The notes beneath the pieces were generated by a model. That model saw only the letters and a program-made list of their open reading frames with translations. It searched no databases and had not been told where the DNA came from. A DNA stretch of 64,000 nt, from contig OZ243976.1 of the NCBI GenBank assembly GCA_965214795.1, positions 3,100,001-3,164,000 on the forward strand, given 5' to 3'. This DNA is from JAJDXW01 sp965214795. GTDB taxonomy: Bacteria > Pseudomonadota > Gammaproteobacteria > HK1. Position 1 is the first letter of the stretch; each line of letters opens with the position of its first letter. The position numbers and the translations under genes were made by a program. Below, piece after piece: positions 63,290 to 64,000 of the stretch.

Positions 63290-64000
63290 CCGGCGAACGG
63301 CTGCTCGAGGTGCGCTCCGTCACCAAGCGCTTCGGGGGGTTCGTCGCGCTCGACGAGGTGAGCCTCGAGGTCGGCAGGGGCGAACGCTTCGGGTTGATCG
63401 GTCCGAACGGCTCCGGCAAGACGACCATGATCAACTGCATCTCCGGCACCCTCGCGAACGACGGCGGCGAGATCGTCTTCAACGAGATCGTGCTCGACGG
63501 CAAGAAGCCGCATGAGCGGACCCGGCTCGGCATCGCGCGCTCGTTCCAGATCCCGAAACCCTTCCGGTCGATGACGGTGCTCGAGAACCTCGCGATCGCG
63601 CTCGAGTACGCGAGCGGCGCCGCACCGCGGGAGATCGCGGACCGGGGCATGACGATCCTCGAGACGATCGGTCTCGCGGATCGGGCCGGAGAGAACTCCG
63701 GGAAGCTCACCCAGATCGACATGCGAAAGCTCGAGCTGGCGCGGGCGATGGCGACCGAGCCCGAGCTCCTCATCTCGGACGAAGCGATGGCGGGGCTGTC
63801 CTCCACGGAGGTGGACGACATCCTCGAAATCCTGTTCCGCATGAACGAGCGCGGCATCACCATCATCATGATAGAGCACATCATGCGGGCGGTGATGCGC
63901 TTCTCGGAGCGAATCGTCGTGCTCGACGCGGGCCGCCGGATCGCGGAAGGCAAGCCCGCCGAGATCGTCAACGACCCCGAGGTCGAACGGGCCTATCTCG
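63286..64000 (+). CDS. Branched-chain-type ABC ATPase LivG (5' part; 3' end beyond window)
   Basis: First 238 residues visible. Walker A GPNGSGKTT near 40, Q-loop in ARSFQIPKPF, signature region LTQIDMRKLELARAMA in place of LSGGQ-type, Walker B LLISDEAMAGLS with the catalytic Glu kept, and H-loop IEHIMRAVM. The altered signature is seen in a known LivG subgroup. A livF-like gene should follow beyond base 64000. Confidence 0.9.
   Translation, partial: MTGERLLEVRSVTKRFGGFVALDEVSLEVGRGERFGLIGPNGSGKTTMINCISGTLANDGGEIVFNEIVLDGKKPHERTRLGIARSFQIPKPFRSMTVLENLAIALEYASGAAPREIADRGMTILETIGLADRAGENSGKLTQIDMRKLELARAMATEPELLISDEAMAGLSSTEVDDILEILFRMNERGITIIMIEHIMRAVMRFSERIVVLDAGRRIAEGKPAEIVNDPEVERAYL

Overview
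The window is a G+C-rich stretch (about 70 percent by eye) of a chromosome from a member of the Pseudomonadota. It is most likely a gammaproteobacterium outside the enterics. Supporting markers are a bamE / ratA / smpB / ssrA cluster, surE followed by nlpD, rppH, recN, and an hrcA-grpE-dnaK-dnaJ operon; HrcA is absent from enterics but present in several deep gammaproteobacterial lines. The lineage is inference from gene content, not from a phylogenetic marker.

Layout. 1-4.7 kb: heat-shock operon on the minus strand (dnaJ is cut by the left window edge). 5.3-9.3 kb: recN, bamE, ratA, smpB and the tmRNA gene. 9.5-16.9 kb: a complete four-gene Wadjet (jetABCD) plasmid-defence operon on the minus strand, directly downstream of ssrA, every junction a 4-nt stop/start overlap. 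17.2-23.4 kb: a CmcJ-type oxidoreductase, a hypothetical protein, rppH, adk, an Mth938-domain protein, nlpD, surE, a short PuuD-like membrane protein and a 26-residue membrane peptide.

24.2-41.4 kb is a plus-strand purine salvage/degradation region: uraH, xdhA, then cysD and cysNC, then xdhB, xdhC, a BMP-type nucleoside ABC transporter (ATPase, two permeases, binding protein), a cytochrome-c-bearing urate hydroxylase (puuD) and guanine deaminase (guaD). Guanine goes to xanthine (GuaD), xanthine to urate (XdhAB, matured by XdhC), urate to 5-hydroxyisourate (PuuD), and that to OHCU (UraH). OHCU decarboxylase is not in the window.

42.0-64 kb: malonyl-CoA decarboxylase with a membrane protein and a ferredoxin-domain aldo/keto reductase; an acyl-CoA ligase / thioesterase / quinone reductase set; an SDR; a cupin protein; a second molybdenum hydroxylase (large, 2Fe-2S and FAD subunits) beside a PuuE-like deacetylase; a toxin-antitoxin pair; an LLM flavin monooxygenase; and a branched-chain-type ABC transporter (binding protein, LivH, LivM and the start of LivG).

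Most gaps over 300 bp hold small non-coding elements. I identify five copies of a 132-143 bp MITE with 17-bp terminal inverted repeats and 9-bp target duplications; three full copies and one end of a second MITE (208-242 bp) with 4-bp TCAG duplications; two copies of a third element (about 178 bp), one interrupted by a 171-bp element with an 8-bp duplication; plus dispersed repeats of about 130 bp and of 150-170 bp. One MITE splits a PemK/MazF toxin gene and leaves its antitoxin intact. Another element end abuts a PIN-toxin remnant. I see no full-length transposase, CRISPR array or tRNA in the window.
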